Shown here piece after piece: positions 17,569 to 27,080 of a stretch of 64,000 bases of DNA. The stretch comes from Hymenobacter radiodurans. GTDB lineage: Bacteria > Bacteroidota > Bacteroidia > Cytophagales > Hymenobacteraceae. The notes under the pieces are model-generated. The model ran no database searches, was not told the origin of the DNA, and saw only the letters and a list, made by a program, of their open reading frames with translations. How positions within the stretch are numbered: the first letter of the stretch is position 1; the number at the start of each line of letters is the position of its first letter. The position numbers and the translations under genes were made by a program. The DNA is taken from NCBI RefSeq assembly GCF_004355185.1, contig NZ_CP037922.1, forward strand, positions 1,488,001 to 1,552,000, given 5' to 3'.

Positions 17569-19905
17569 TCACGATAGCAAGGACTTTTTTGCAGATTTAC
17601 TTTGTTTGTAGCCATACCCGTAACCATATTTTGGTAGATGATTATCCGCAGCATCATTTAGTACAAGCATGCAATTAGTTAATCTTTTATTCTCACACAT
17701 TTTATTCATTAAGCTAATCTGAGATTTAAGAGTATAGTTATACCTTGCTATATAGATGGTAGCATCAACATTGTGCGCTAAAGCAAAGGCATCCGCCACC
17801 TGACCTACTGGGGCCGTATCAATAATAATGAAGTCAAAATTTTCCCTTAACACGCGCAATAACTGCTCGATTTTAGGGCTCATCATTAGCTCTGCGGGAT
17901 TAGATGGAAGTGGCCCTGAATTAATAATATACAAGTCTGGGATGGTCTTTGAAGGCGTGACGATGTCATCAACAAATACATCGATATGCATTAGATAATC
18001 AGTCAGGCCATTCACCGACTCGGAATTCAAGGTTTGCTTTCGTAAATCCATATTTATTATAACTACCTTTTTTCCAATTAGTAATAAGCTTGATGCAAAA
18101 TTAACGCAAAAGAAAGTTTTGCCTTCGCCACTCATACTAGACGTTACTAATAGTACACGACTAGACTTATTTATATTACTAGTAAATTGTAAATTCGTCC
18201 GAATAAGTCTGAACATTTCTGATAGGGGGCTGCGACTATCTTTAGCAACCACAATTCCATTACTAGATTTATTATGCATAAGCTCCCCTAAAATGGGAAC
18301 AGAGGTAGCTTGTTCAACATCCTTTATTAACTGGATTTTATTATTGAAATGATGCTTTACAAATATAATGGCTAACGGTATGCCTAAGCCAAGGAGAAGA
18401 GCTATCAAGTAAATAGCTGATTTCTTTGGGCTAACGGGCTTGGTGTACCAAATCGCGGGATCCACAATTTTTGAATTAGAAACAGTTGCTGCTAAAGTCA
18501 ATCCAGCTTCTTCTCTCTTTTGCAAGAGGTACAAGTACAACGAGTTCTTAATTTCCTGTTGCCTATTTATCCCCATAAGTTCACGTTCAATAGTGGGCAC
18601 CTTTTGAATCCTAGACGAAAACTGATTGGATTTAGCGGATAAACTCCTGCTTGTAATAATTAAGCTGTTCTTAGTTGATTTTAGATTATTTAGGATGTTA
18701 TTTCTTAAGTAAGCTAATTGTTCATTCATGTTTAGCACAAATGGATTCGTTGGAGATGCTGTTCGCAATAGCCGTTCACGGTCCAACTGTAGCTCATTAA
18801 ACTTAACGATTAACCCCGCAAGCGTTGGGTCTGCGACACTAAGAGCGCTAGGAATTAATTGATTCTGAACGTTGTTTCCTTTTGTTATATAGTTTTCAAT
18901 GGATTCTAATACCTCGAGTTGAATTCGTGCTTCTGATAGCTCTTTATTATACCCACTGGCATCTTGTAGTGATTGGTGAATTTGTGAGCTGACATCGGCT
19001 ACCTCATTCTTGCGCTTAAATTCCTCAACTCCTTTTTCAACAGTTGATAACTCAATCCGCAAGCCTTTTAATCGCTCATCAATGAACTTTATAGTATTAG
19101 AAGCTATTAAATTCTTGTCTTCAGTAGCCTCTTTATTATAAACTTCCATTAATTTATTTATAATGTCCTGTCCTTTATTGGGGACAGCATCCGTCAAACT
19201 TATCGTAACTACTGTTGATAACTTATTTACTGGATTTACCCGAAGCTTATCTACATATTCATAAGCTAATGTAGTAAGGTCATGGAATTTTACGATGATA
19301 GGTTTATTATATGTTAATGGCAATCGCGCTGACGACGCTACTACCGTAAAAGTAGCGTACGGCTTTTTTATTAGTTCACCAAACTTGTAAACAGATCCTT
19401 TTCCGTTCTCTTCTAGTAAAAAAGTGTTATTGTTCTTGGTTGTAATTGTGATAGACTTTTCATATCCTTCCGGAGCCAAATTTTCTATAATTACTTCGAA
19501 AGGCACAGATTTCTTATATATTTCTTGCTCTCTTGCCCACCCCTTTATATAATAACTAGTTGTTAATGATAGTTCAGCTAAAACACGCTGCACTAAGCTA
19601 TGGGACTTTAAAGCTATAATTTCGTTATCAACGTTTGTAGTGTTGGTCATCATACCTAACTCACTTACCAATCCGTTTTCTGAGTACCGACTTACATTTC
19701 TTCCGTCCTTAATTAACAAAGTTCCGTTTATAACATATTGCGCCTCGGAGCGATTTATATATAGGAATGCTCCCGCTAAACTCAAAACTATTCCAAGTAA
19801 AAACAATGGCCAGTATTTCAAATATTGAGAAAGCAATAGGCGATAATTTGCTTCTTCAGCCCCATCTAAATGCGTTTTATTATCGTACATCTCATTGAAT
19901 TTCAT
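17569..19905 (-). CDS. Wzc-like polysaccharide co-polymerase and tyrosine autokinase
   Basis: The 778-residue protein combines an N-terminal Wzz domain (first helix about 32-50), a long periplasmic coiled-coil region (about 255-450), a GNVR-like/PxxP segment near the second helix (TKPVSPKKSAIYLIALLLGLG) and a cytoplasmic BY-kinase. The kinase shows Walker A SMSGEGKTFFCVN, Walker A' VVIINMDLRKQ and Walker B DFIIIDTAPVG. The C-terminus YGYGYGYKQ is the tyrosine cluster that is autophosphorylated. It controls EPS chain length and export. It is the first gene of the EPS operon. No Wza-type outer-membrane exporter lies beside it in this window. Confidence 0.88.
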   Translation of the reverse strand: MKFNEMYDNKTHLDGAEEANYRLLLSQYLKYWPLFLLGIVLSLAGAFLYINRSEAQYVINGTLLIKDGRNVSRYSENGLVSELGMMTNTTNVDNEIIALKSHSLVQRVLAELSLTTSYYIKGWAREQEIYKKSVPFEVIIENLAPEGYEKSITITTKNNNTFLLEENGKGSVYKFGELIKKPYATFTVVASSARLPLTYNKPIIVKFHDLTTLAYEYVDKLRVNPVNKLSTVVTISLTDAVPNKGQDIINKLMEVYNKEATEDKNLIASNTIKFIDERLKGLRIELSTVEKGVEEFKRKNEVADVSSQIHQSLQDASGYNKELSEARIQLEVLESIENYITKGNNVQNQLIPSALSVADPTLAGLIVKFNELQLDRERLLRTASPTNPFVLNMNEQLAYLRNNILNNLKSTKNSLIITSRSLSAKSNQFSSRIQKVPTIERELMGINRQQEIKNSLYLYLLQKREEAGLTLAATVSNSKIVDPAIWYTKPVSPKKSAIYLIALLLGLGIPLAIIFVKHHFNNKIQLIKDVEQATSVPILGELMHNKSSNGIVVAKDSRSPLSEMFRLIRTNLQFTSNINKSSRVLLVTSSMSGEGKTFFCVNFASSLLLIGKKVVIINMDLRKQTLNSESVNGLTDYLMHIDVFVDDIVTPSKTIPDLYIINSGPLPSNPAELMMSPKIEQLLRVLRENFDFIIIDTAPVGQVADAFALAHNVDATIYIARYNYTLKSQISLMNKMCENKRLTNCMLVLNDAADNHLPKYGYGYGYKQSKSAKKSLLS

Positions 19906-20590
19906 AATAACAAATTTTTAATTTTAGCAAAAAGTTAAAAAGCAGTACAACCTATACCTCTTTTTTTAAGCAGCCTTATGTGCGAGTGCGTTTGCCAAGT
20001 GCGCTAAAATTATTCCATTCACTTACGCAAAGTGTGGCTCCCGCGCGAATAAATGACATGTGTATTCATTGTTACATTATTGGTGCAGGAACTCCCTTTC
20101 TTTATTGGGCCACTGCTTCATTAACTGGTGAATAAGTCATTCATCATTTTCAAAATGGTAAAGTTCCACCGAGATGCGCAACCACTGGAAAAGCTGATCC
20201 TTGGGCTGTAACGGATACATCAAACTTAACCCTTAAATAGGATAAGAGCAAATAATAATACAATTTATTTACGGTAAATTACAATAATGCAATCGTTATT
20301 AGGATAATTCAAAATAAGCTTCTTTAGTTGCTATCATTCTCGCTCGAGTGGCTCTTGCTAATCTGATTGACTATGACCTGTGTTGTGTAATTACACTATT
20401 AGAATATTTATTGATCTTTTCTACTGAAGACCCCAATTATACTTACTTATTGGAGGTTACTGAAAGTCTTAACCTACTGCAGGAAAGGTCAAGCTGACAG
20501 AACGGGTAGGGCAACCTGCTGTTTTACTTTTAAGACTTCTTGTGATCGAATTCTAACACTCAGTGCCGGAGTCAAACCGATATTATGGGT
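19906..20590. other. AT-rich non-coding stretch upstream of the EPS operon
   Basis: No reading frame of credible composition is present in either direction. The part nearest 19906 must contain the promoter of the Wzc-like gene, but I could not pick a clear -33/-7 pair. The part nearest 20590 abuts the decayed recombinase and may be remnant mobile DNA. Confidence 0.5.
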
Positions 20591-21410
20591 TTCTCAATCC
20601 CGGGCCTTTTCCATCTGCACCTTTTTCTGTGCATCAGCCTCTTTAGCGTAGCGCATTAGCGTTTTAAGGTCTTTATGAGTGGTAAATTTCTGAAGTGCTT
20701 CTATGGGTATCCCACGTTCTAGACTCTGAGTTACAGAGGGGTGCCGACCTGTATGAGAGGATAAGAGGCTATACTTTGGTACGCGCTCCGTAATGCGTTT
20801 AGTGTTTTGATAATGCAATACAAAAGTTGATTCGTCGAGACCACAACGCTGTCCCAGTTCTTTCACATGCTCATTAAACTTCTGCTAGGAGAGCCCATTA
20901 TGCTAGCGCTGTGGAATCGTCCGCTAATATTGGTTAAGGTCTAATCTAAGCCAGACCCCCATTTTTATGGTGCGCCACACCAACTGATCATTCTTAATAT
21001 TCTCTGAGCGAATGGTGCTGAAGTCTGAATGCTTTAGCCCAGTGTTACAGCCTAAGACAAAGAAGGTCACGCACCTTAGCCATGCGCGGTTCCGCTGACA
21101 AAGCTGCTTCGAATAGAAATTGCAACTCACTTTGGGTTAAGTGGATAACACAGCTTCCATATGTTTCAGGAGCTTGAATTTGCAGAAAGCGATATTATCG
21201 GTTAATCCTTTGTGCAGCGCGTAACTCATCACTACTTCACCCCCTTAAGCTGGTTATTGACTGTGCCATTCGTCAGTTCCAACTCTTTGGTCAAAAACTG
21301 GACAAAGTCGTGGTAAAAGTTGGTGTTCACATAAGATGAGTCAGTTTGATGCCTTGTTTCGTCACATAGGCTTTAACGAAAGTCGAGGCTTTTTCACCTC
21401 CGTATTATAG
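20591..21410 (-). pseudogene. Decayed tyrosine recombinase (phage integrase family)
   Basis: Fragments on the minus strand line up as one integrase in N-to-C order. They are an SAM-like core-binding piece (FYHDFVQFLTKELELTNGTV) near 21250-21330, then LTQSELQFLFEAALS and VLGCNTGLKHSDFSTI near 21040-21150 (the catalytic Arg is replaced by Lys). The C-terminal part is HTGRHPSVTQSLERGIP, HKDLKTLMRY in 20594-20866, with His, Arg and Tyr still present. The pieces are separated by frameshifts and in-frame TAG codons (around 20880-20910), so unlike the other broken genes here this one shows real decay. It sits exactly at the boundary between AT-rich and GC-rich DNA. Confidence 0.75.
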
Positions 21411-21444
21411 CCTACTGCAGGCTTGCTGCGTTAGGTATGATGAT

Positions 21445-22737
21445 TTACAAAGCCCACAACTCTTCCCAGCTGGTAGTGTAGGCTCCACTTTTAAAATCAG
21501 CATTGCCAAGCCAGGACACTGACTGCTTGCCTCTGGGAATGGCGGCCGTAGCAAACCGTACCGTACCAGTGCCGAAGCGCTGGTTGAGCTGGTCAAGATC
21601 CTGTAGGAGTCGGGTGCGGGCCTCGCCTTTATTGGTTGTCGAGAACAAGTTGAGCTGCTGCTGACCCGCTCCCTCCAGGCCATCGAGGATCACGCCGGCT
21701 TTGATATAAGTAGTATGGGGCTGCCAAATACGCTTCAGCGCAATACGGGCATAGCGCAGCAGGTCGCTGGTATCATTGGTGGCTACGGGTAAGGATATAA
21801 CAGTAGAAAAGGTGTAGGGTGGAGGCTCGTTGCTATACTTGTTTTTACTGATAAATACTGTCATCGTGTTGACGGCAGAGCCTTGCTGCCGCAGCTTCTC
21901 AGCAGCCCGCGACGCGAAGGCGCCAACTGCGCCCAGTAAATCAGCGAAGGTGGAGAGGGGCTTCCCAAACGTGCGAGTGCAGGCGATGCTTTGCCGGACG
22001 GTTGTGCCACCATCTGACGGCTGGAAGGCATGACAGGGAATGCCCTGTAGCTCGCGCACCAGCCGGGCGCCAACCACGCCGCCTAGGTACTTGCGCACCC
22101 ACGACTCGGAGCACTGAGCCAGCGCAGCAGCGGTCCGGATGCCGGCATCATGCAGCTTCTGGGCGTACTGCCGCCCAATGCCCCACACGTCTTCTACGGC
22201 TACTTGCTCCAAGGCCCACTGCCGTTTCGCTTCGGTATCAAGGCAAAAAATGCCCCCCAGCGCCGGTTTTTTCTTTGTTATGCGGTTGGCGAGCTTAGCC
22301 AGCGTTTTGGTGGGCCCGATGCCAACGCAGGTCGGAATGTGGGTGCGGCGGTATACTTCCTGTCTGATGTCGGCGGCATACGTAGTGAGGCAGCCGTGGT
22401 AGCGCTCCATGCCGCGCAGATCCAGAAAGGCCTCGTCGATGGAGTAAATCTCAACGTCGGGCACCACGGAGCTGAGGTAGTGCATCACGCGGCGGCTCAT
22501 GTCGCCGTAGAGGACGTAGTTGCTGGAAAATACCCGCACCCCGTGTTGCGCCAGCAGGGGCTTCACTTTAAAATACGGCTCGCCCATCTTGATTCCCAAG
22601 TCTTTGGCTTCCTGGGAGCGCGAAATAATGCAGCCGTCATTATTGCTAAGCACCACCACGGGAACGCCCTTGAGTCGGTTTTGAAAAGCCCGTTCACAGC
22701 TCACGTAAAAGTTGTTGCAATCAACGAGCGCGAACAT
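21445..22737 (-). CDS. umuC: DNA polymerase V catalytic subunit UmuC
   Basis: The 430-residue Y-family polymerase begins MFALVDCNNFYVSCERAF (catalytic Asp of the palm) and has VFSSNYVLYGDMSRRVM, the second acidic motif YSIDEAFLD, and helix-hairpin-helix VWGIGRQYAQKL. The little-finger domain follows, and the C-terminus has the UmuC-type DUF4113 ending (NQRFGTGTVRFA). It carries out error-prone translesion synthesis. ATG 22737 is chosen over the upstream TTG at 22746; it overlaps the end of umuD by 17 bases. Expression should be under SOS control from the umuD promoter. Confidence 0.93.
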   Translation of the reverse strand: MFALVDCNNFYVSCERAFQNRLKGVPVVVLSNNDGCIISRSQEAKDLGIKMGEPYFKVKPLLAQHGVRVFSSNYVLYGDMSRRVMHYLSSVVPDVEIYSIDEAFLDLRGMERYHGCLTTYAADIRQEVYRRTHIPTCVGIGPTKTLAKLANRITKKKPALGGIFCLDTEAKRQWALEQVAVEDVWGIGRQYAQKLHDAGIRTAAALAQCSESWVRKYLGGVVGARLVRELQGIPCHAFQPSDGGTTVRQSIACTRTFGKPLSTFADLLGAVGAFASRAAEKLRQQGSAVNTMTVFISKNKYSNEPPPYTFSTVISLPVATNDTSDLLRYARIALKRIWQPHTTYIKAGVILDGLEGAGQQQLNLFSTTNKGEARTRLLQDLDQLNQRFGTGTVRFATAAIPRGKQSVSWLGNADFKSGAYTTSWEELWAL

Positions 22738-23191
22738 GCTGGCCAAGTTTGCCGGGGCGGGTTTCGTTCACGATATGCGTGACCACGCCCCAGACGGTGA
22801 ACACGTCCGGCGACTCAATGGGAACGGCCGTATAGGTGGGGTTGTCCGGCACAAGCCACCACGACTGGTCGGGGCGCTGAATGAGGCGCTTCAGCGTGTA
22901 ATCCATGCCGTCGAGGGAGGCAATAACGACGTCATTTGATTGGGGCTTGAGCGTGCAGTCAACGGCCAGCAAAGAGCCGCTGCGGATGCCGTCCTCGCCA
23001 CCCATCATACTGTCGCCGAAGCAGCGGATGAGGTAGGTGGCATCGGGGTGGGGCAGCAGCAGGGCGTTCAGGTCGAGCGCGGCAGACTCATGGTCGAGGG
23101 CCGGGGAGGGAAAGCCCGCTGGCACTAGGCTTTCGATGAAAGGCAGCCATACAGGCTGATGTAGAACAGAGACAACAATAAATTCACGCAT
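22721..23191 (-). CDS. umuD: SOS response protease-like UmuD
   Basis: The 156-residue S24/LexA-like protein contains the self-cleavage site VPAGFPSPA (cut expected between Ala and Gly), the nucleophile Ser in FGDSMMGGE and the general-base Lys in DYTLKRL. Cleavage stimulated by RecA filaments yields UmuD', which joins UmuC to form polymerase V. I use ATG 23191; the frame extends to a TTG at 23218, but the residues it adds are Cys-rich and unlike the family. It is directly followed by umuC with a 17-base overlap. Confidence 0.92.
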   Translation of the reverse strand: MREFIVVSVLHQPVWLPFIESLVPAGFPSPALDHESAALDLNALLLPHPDATYLIRCFGDSMMGGEDGIRSGSLLAVDCTLKPQSNDVVIASLDGMDYTLKRLIQRPDQSWWLVPDNPTYTAVPIESPDVFTVWGVVTHIVNETRPGKLGQHVRAR

Positions 23192-23226
23192 AGCAGGGCA
23201 GCAACAGGTTTGTTGCAAGTATACTC

Positions 23227-23247
23227 TATGCTAATTAAATTAGTATA
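23227..23247. promoter_or_regulatory. Palindrome upstream of umuDC, candidate LexA-type operator
   Basis: The core CTAATTAAATTAG (23231-23243) has perfect 6-base arms around one base; extending to 21 bases gives one mismatch. It lies 36 bases upstream of the umuD start, where an SOS operator would be expected. The LexA site of this lineage is not known to me, so the assignment is inference. Confidence 0.45.
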
Positions 23248-23427
23248 TGTTTTGACAATATTTTTAGTAAAACGGATGTAAAGTGCCACACGGAATACTA
23301 CGTGAACTGAATTTTGCCTTGAAAAACAAAAAAGATGCGGAGGGATAACTGTTCAGCTTAAAGCCTACTCTCGCTAAAATAAAGCTGCTACCTTACGAAC
23401 ATTATCCACCCTTACTGCAACACACCC

Positions 23428-23718
23428 ATGATGTTCAAACCCTTACGAAATGGCGCAGATTTGCCCATTACCATAAACTTGGATCAGGTCGTTGCATTTC
23501 GCCAGACAGAGACTGCCCCTGGCCTCATCGATGTATCCATCATTATGACGCGCCCTGAGGCCGACATTACGATGAAAGCAATTCCCCAGGAAAAGGTGGA
23601 AGATCTGATCCGAGACATTCTGACCCGAGACGGGGAAATTAAGCCCAAACCCAAGCACATAAACTCCACCTTCTACAAAGCTGATGAGCGATGGGAGCCA
23701 GGTGAGCAGTATAATTAG
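23428..23718 (+). CDS. Small hypothetical protein
   Basis: The 96-residue soluble protein begins MMFKPLRNGADLPITINLDQ and shows an N-terminal beta-rich part (QVVAFRQTE, IDVSIIMTR) followed by an amphipathic helix (PQEKVEDLIRDIL) and a charged tail. The layout resembles small proteins that start with a PH-like or barwin-like strand set, but I do not recognise a family. A proper terminator follows at 23749, and the region between 23219 and 23427 can hold divergent promoters for it and umuD. It is probably a real gene because of its codon pattern and the terminator. Confidence 0.55.
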   Translation: MMFKPLRNGADLPITINLDQVVAFRQTETAPGLIDVSIIMTRPEADITMKAIPQEKVEDLIRDILTRDGEIKPKPKHINSTFYKADERWEPGEQYN

Positions 23719-23748
23719 GAGCCAACCTGATAGCCCCTGAACTTAAAT

Positions 23749-23783
23749 AAAAGCCCCCCAGATTAGTTCTGGGGGCTTTTTTT
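23749..23783. terminator. Bidirectional intrinsic terminator
   Basis: A stem of AAAAGCCCCCCAGA against TCTGGGGGCTTTT with a short loop and runs of A and T on the two sides lies between the convergent small gene and the GntP gene. One arm has six Cs and the other five Gs; a lost G would explain the bulge. Confidence 0.8.
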
Positions 23784-23808
23784 GCGGGAGTATTGTACAG
23801 CTGTGCGG

Positions 23809-25137
23809 TCAGTGGGAAGCCAGAAGCAGGACCCAATCGAGTAGCAGCACGCCCAACAATCCCACCACCGAAACGATGGTTTCCATCGCCGACCAAGAGC
23901 GAAATGTATCGCGCACCGACAGGTTAAAATATTCCTTAAACAGCCAGAAGCCGCTATCGTTGACGTGCGAAAGCAGCAGGCTGCCCGCGCCGATGGCTAG
24001 CACCATCAGGTTCGGATTTACGGCGACCTGTGTCATGGTAGGCAGCATAACTCCGGCCGCCGTCAGGCCCGCTACCGTAGCTGAACCCAGGCAAACCCGG
24101 ATAAAACCCGCGATCAGCCAGCCCAGCAGCAAGGGCGGCAAACCGGTGCCCTGCAAGCCAGCGGCAATTGCGGAACTGGCACCGCTGGCAATTAATACTT
24201 CCTTTAATGCCCCTGCGCCGCCAATGATAAGCAGCAGCAAGGCCACGTCGCGGATAGCAGAGCCGTAAGTTTCCATTATCTCGGGCATGCTTTTGCCCTG
24301 CCCACGACCTAAGCTGAACGTGGCTACCAGCACCGAAAGCAGCATTACCACGCCCGGATCGGCGACAAACGCCAGGACTGGAGCCAGCGGCCCGTTGGGG
24401 GGCAAAATTGCCTGCAAACTGAACACGAGCGAGAGCACCAGCACCGGCAGCAACGAAGACAGAAAGCTGTTCAGCCGGCCGGGTAATTGGTTGGTGGGGA
24501 GGGGCTCGCTCACAAACCCTGTCAGGGGCTGCGAGATAATGCCGCGCAGCGTGCGACTGTAAAAGATACCGGCGACTAGCACGGCCGGCACTGCCACCAG
24601 CAGCCCATACCCAAACGTCAGGCCTACATCAGCCTTGAATAGCACAACCAGTGCCGTGGGGGCAGGGTGAGGCGGCAAAAAGCCGTGCAGCACGGAAAGC
24701 GCAGCAAGTAGAGGCAACCCCACAAACAAGGTCGGGAGCCGGTATTGGTAGGCTACCGAGAAGATAAGCGGGATGACCAGCAGAAAGCCCACATTATAAA
24801 ACAGCGGAATACCGATGATAAAGCCCGTAGCCATCATGGTCCACTGAATGTTTTTGGCCCCCAACTGACCGACCAGCACGGCGGCAATTTGCTGGGCAGC
24901 GCCACTTTCGGCCACCAGTTTGCCCAGCATGGCGCCCAGCACCACCACCAGCACCACTGAGCCCAGCGTGTCGCCCAAGCCTTTTTGCACCGCAGCCAGC
25001 ACCTGCCCCGGCGCTAGACCTAGCGCTAGTCCCGCGGGAATGGTAACCAGCAAAAAGGCTAGGAAGGCATTCACCTTACCCCAGTTGATGAGGGCGATGA
25101 GAGCCAGCACCGTCAGCAGGATGATGAGTAAAGTCAT
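23809..25137 (-). CDS. GntP-family gluconate:H+ symporter
   Basis: The 442-residue polytopic permease has the GntP-family pattern: N-terminal VNAFLAFLLVTIPAGLALG, VLVVVLGAMLGKLVAESGAAQ, then FYNVGFLLVIPLIFSVAY and LHGFLPPHPAPTALVV. The segment PPHPAPT and the later GSATVAGLTAAGVMLPT are conserved in gluconate and related sugar-acid permeases. It imports a sugar acid with protons. ATG 25137 is preferred over a TTG at 25146. It lies downstream of the GH5 gene on the same strand with a 71-base gap, so the two could be co-transcribed, but no sugar-acid kinase is nearby. Confidence 0.88.
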   Translation of the reverse strand: MTLLIILLTVLALIALINWGKVNAFLAFLLVTIPAGLALGLAPGQVLAAVQKGLGDTLGSVVLVVVLGAMLGKLVAESGAAQQIAAVLVGQLGAKNIQWTMMATGFIIGIPLFYNVGFLLVIPLIFSVAYQYRLPTLFVGLPLLAALSVLHGFLPPHPAPTALVVLFKADVGLTFGYGLLVAVPAVLVAGIFYSRTLRGIISQPLTGFVSEPLPTNQLPGRLNSFLSSLLPVLVLSLVFSLQAILPPNGPLAPVLAFVADPGVVMLLSVLVATFSLGRGQGKSMPEIMETYGSAIRDVALLLLIIGGAGALKEVLIASGASSAIAAGLQGTGLPPLLLGWLIAGFIRVCLGSATVAGLTAAGVMLPTMTQVAVNPNLMVLAIGAGSLLLSHVNDSGFWLFKEYFNLSVRDTFRSWSAMETIVSVVGLLGVLLLDWVLLLASH

Positions 25138-25208
25138 GGGGGGCAAAATGAGGTATCTAGTGTAGGTGCCTTACTGCACTTACCACCGTAAAAGCCAGCG
25201 GGCAATGG

Positions 25209-27080
25209 CTACTGGCTGCTGGCTTTTTTTCCTTTGGCAACGGGGTCAAAGCGCAGCTCGCTTACTTGACTAACGGGCGCTTCTACCAACAGGCGCAAGA
25301 TATGGGAGCCCGGCCGTAAGATGGGGGTAGGAAGCGAAACGCTAGTCCAAGTGGTGCCGGCCGGGACGGTAATCGTGCCTAGTGGCTGGGTGTCTAGCTC
25401 CAGCCGGAGGCGGCCAGGCGTAGTGTTCGGTTGTAGGCGTATCTCGGCGGTATAAGGCCCGCCCGCAGCTACCGTCACGGTATAGGCGAGCCACTCGCCT
25501 GCGGCCAATTGGCTCACGGCAAACCCATTGGCAGCGTCGGGGCTGGCGCTGATGTCTACACCGTCGTTGCGGTAGGCCTTGCCTTGGTTGTGCGGCGTAT
25601 GGTCGCGGTAATCGGTGCGGGCGGAAAAGCTATCGTGGTAGGCTACGCCGTCGCGGCCCAGGTCGTAATCGGTGGCGGGAATAGTGCCGGGAATCGTGTG
25701 GGGGGCAAAAGGTACGCGCGTGCCGGCTGGTTGGGTGAGGGCCGCCAGCACATCCCGGTTTACCTGACAATTGGCAAACTGCACGTTGCGCAGCAGCGCC
25801 GTCCGGCCTTGGGGCGTGAGCAGGCTGCCGTAGGGCGCCACGCGCAGCAAGCCCGCGCCAGAATCTACGCGCTTGATATTCCAGTGGCACCAGCCAATAT
25901 TCTGCGCGTTAAGCCCCTGCACGGCGGCGGCAAACCACTCATTGGAGTTCTCGCCGGTTTCGCCTACCCACACCGGCACCTGCCAACGGTCGCGGAACGC
26001 CACTAGGTTACGGATCAGGTTAACTTGATTCGGATTCGGGTCGGTGGCCTCGGGTGCGTTGGAGCACCAGTAACGATGGGCGTTATACACGAGGTTGGTA
26101 CGGTCGCTGACGCCCAGCTTATCAGGTGTGAGGTTAGTATACTCGTTGCCGTAGCCGTTGCCTTCCAGCATGATCAGGTGCTGGTCGCCCTGGGCGCGCA
26201 CGGCCGTAATCAGGCGAGCGTATAGAGCCCATAGCTCCTGGTTATCGGCTGATAAACCATTGGCTGCGTTCAAGTTGTGCGGCTCATTGATGAGGTCGTA
26301 CATGGCAATGCGCGCGTCCTGCTTGTAGCGGGCTGCCAGCTTTTCCCACAAGCGCACGGTCACGTCCTGATAGACTAGCCGACCCTTTTTGTCGCGTCGC
26401 TTCCATAGGTCGAGCGGCCGGAAATTGTCGTTGATATTGCTATCGGTGCCCTGGCCGCCGGGGGCCGCGTGCAAGTCCAGAATGACGTACATGTTGTTGG
26501 CCGCGCACCAATTCACGACGTCATCAATGAAGCGAAACCCTTCCAAATCCTGATCAGTGAAGAGCTGATTCTGGTCGTGCCAGGTGCTGAGCTGCTCCAC
26601 GTAGGCTGCTACTTGTGCCTCGCTGCGTGGGTTGCGGATAACGGCCGTGCGGGCGCGGCGCTGGGGCGGCGTCAGGAACAAATCGTAGTGAAAAGGCAGC
26701 CGGACGGCGTTGAATCCCTGCTTACCCAGAAAATCAATGTCGGCCTTGGTAATGAAGTTCTTTCGGTACTGCCGATAGAACTCCTCGACTTCCGCCTCGG
26801 GCATGGTGCGCAGCAACCCTTGCTGAATACGCCACTGACTATTGAGCGTATCGGTACCGAGAATGTAGCTTTCCTGGAGCAGCCAGCCGCCCACGTTGTA
26901 GCCCCGCAGCACCACTTCGCGGCCGGCCGCATCTACCACGCGCGGCCCCGATGCGTGCAGAGGGCTCAGCGTTTGGGACAGGCAAAAAAGCCCCCCACCA
27001 AATAAGTAACACATAACTAGGCCCAGGTAACGGCCAAAAAGGAGAAGCAGGCGGGGAGTTTGGGGTAAGCGAGTCGTCAT
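25209..27080 (-). CDS. GH5 glucanase with C-terminal carbohydrate-binding domain
   Basis: The 623-residue secreted enzyme has an N-terminal hydrophobic segment (about 10-35, LLLLFGRYLGLVMCYLFGGG) acting as signal. The GH5 TIM barrel follows: VLRGYNVGGWLLQESY, FNAVRLPFHYDLF, VILDLHAAPGGQG, the acid/base Glu in YDLINEPHNL, HRYWCSNAPE, and the nucleophile Glu in VWVGETGENSNEW. The RGYNVGGWL start is typical of exo-beta-1,3-glucanase-like GH5 members. From about residue 480 a CBM6/35-like beta-sandwich is seen (DGVDISASPDAANGFAV, GEWLAYTVTV, LRPGSHILRL). It probably hydrolyses a beta-glucan outside the cytoplasm. ATG 27080 is used because the earlier TTG adds a charged non-signal stretch. Confidence 0.85.
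   Translation of the reverse strand: MTTRLPQTPRLLLLFGRYLGLVMCYLFGGGLFCLSQTLSPLHASGPRVVDAAGREVVLRGYNVGGWLLQESYILGTDTLNSQWRIQQGLLRTMPEAEVEEFYRQYRKNFITKADIDFLGKQGFNAVRLPFHYDLFLTPPQRRARTAVIRNPRSEAQVAAYVEQLSTWHDQNQLFTDQDLEGFRFIDDVVNWCAANNMYVILDLHAAPGGQGTDSNINDNFRPLDLWKRRDKKGRLVYQDVTVRLWEKLAARYKQDARIAMYDLINEPHNLNAANGLSADNQELWALYARLITAVRAQGDQHLIMLEGNGYGNEYTNLTPDKLGVSDRTNLVYNAHRYWCSNAPEATDPNPNQVNLIRNLVAFRDRWQVPVWVGETGENSNEWFAAAVQGLNAQNIGWCHWNIKRVDSGAGLLRVAPYGSLLTPQGRTALLRNVQFANCQVNRDVLAALTQPAGTRVPFAPHTIPGTIPATDYDLGRDGVAYHDSFSARTDYRDHTPHNQGKAYRNDGVDISASPDAANGFAVSQLAAGEWLAYTVTVAAGGPYTAEIRLQPNTTPGRLRLELDTQPLGTITVPAGTTWTSVSLPTPILRPGSHILRLLVEAPVSQVSELRFDPVAKGKKASSQ

Noticed and set aside
20555..20585. A stretch resembling a tRNA T-arm (GGTTTGACTCCGGC on the minus strand) beside the decayed recombinase, suggesting an attachment site.
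   Set aside because: The flanking stems do not pair and no acceptor or anticodon arm can be built around it.
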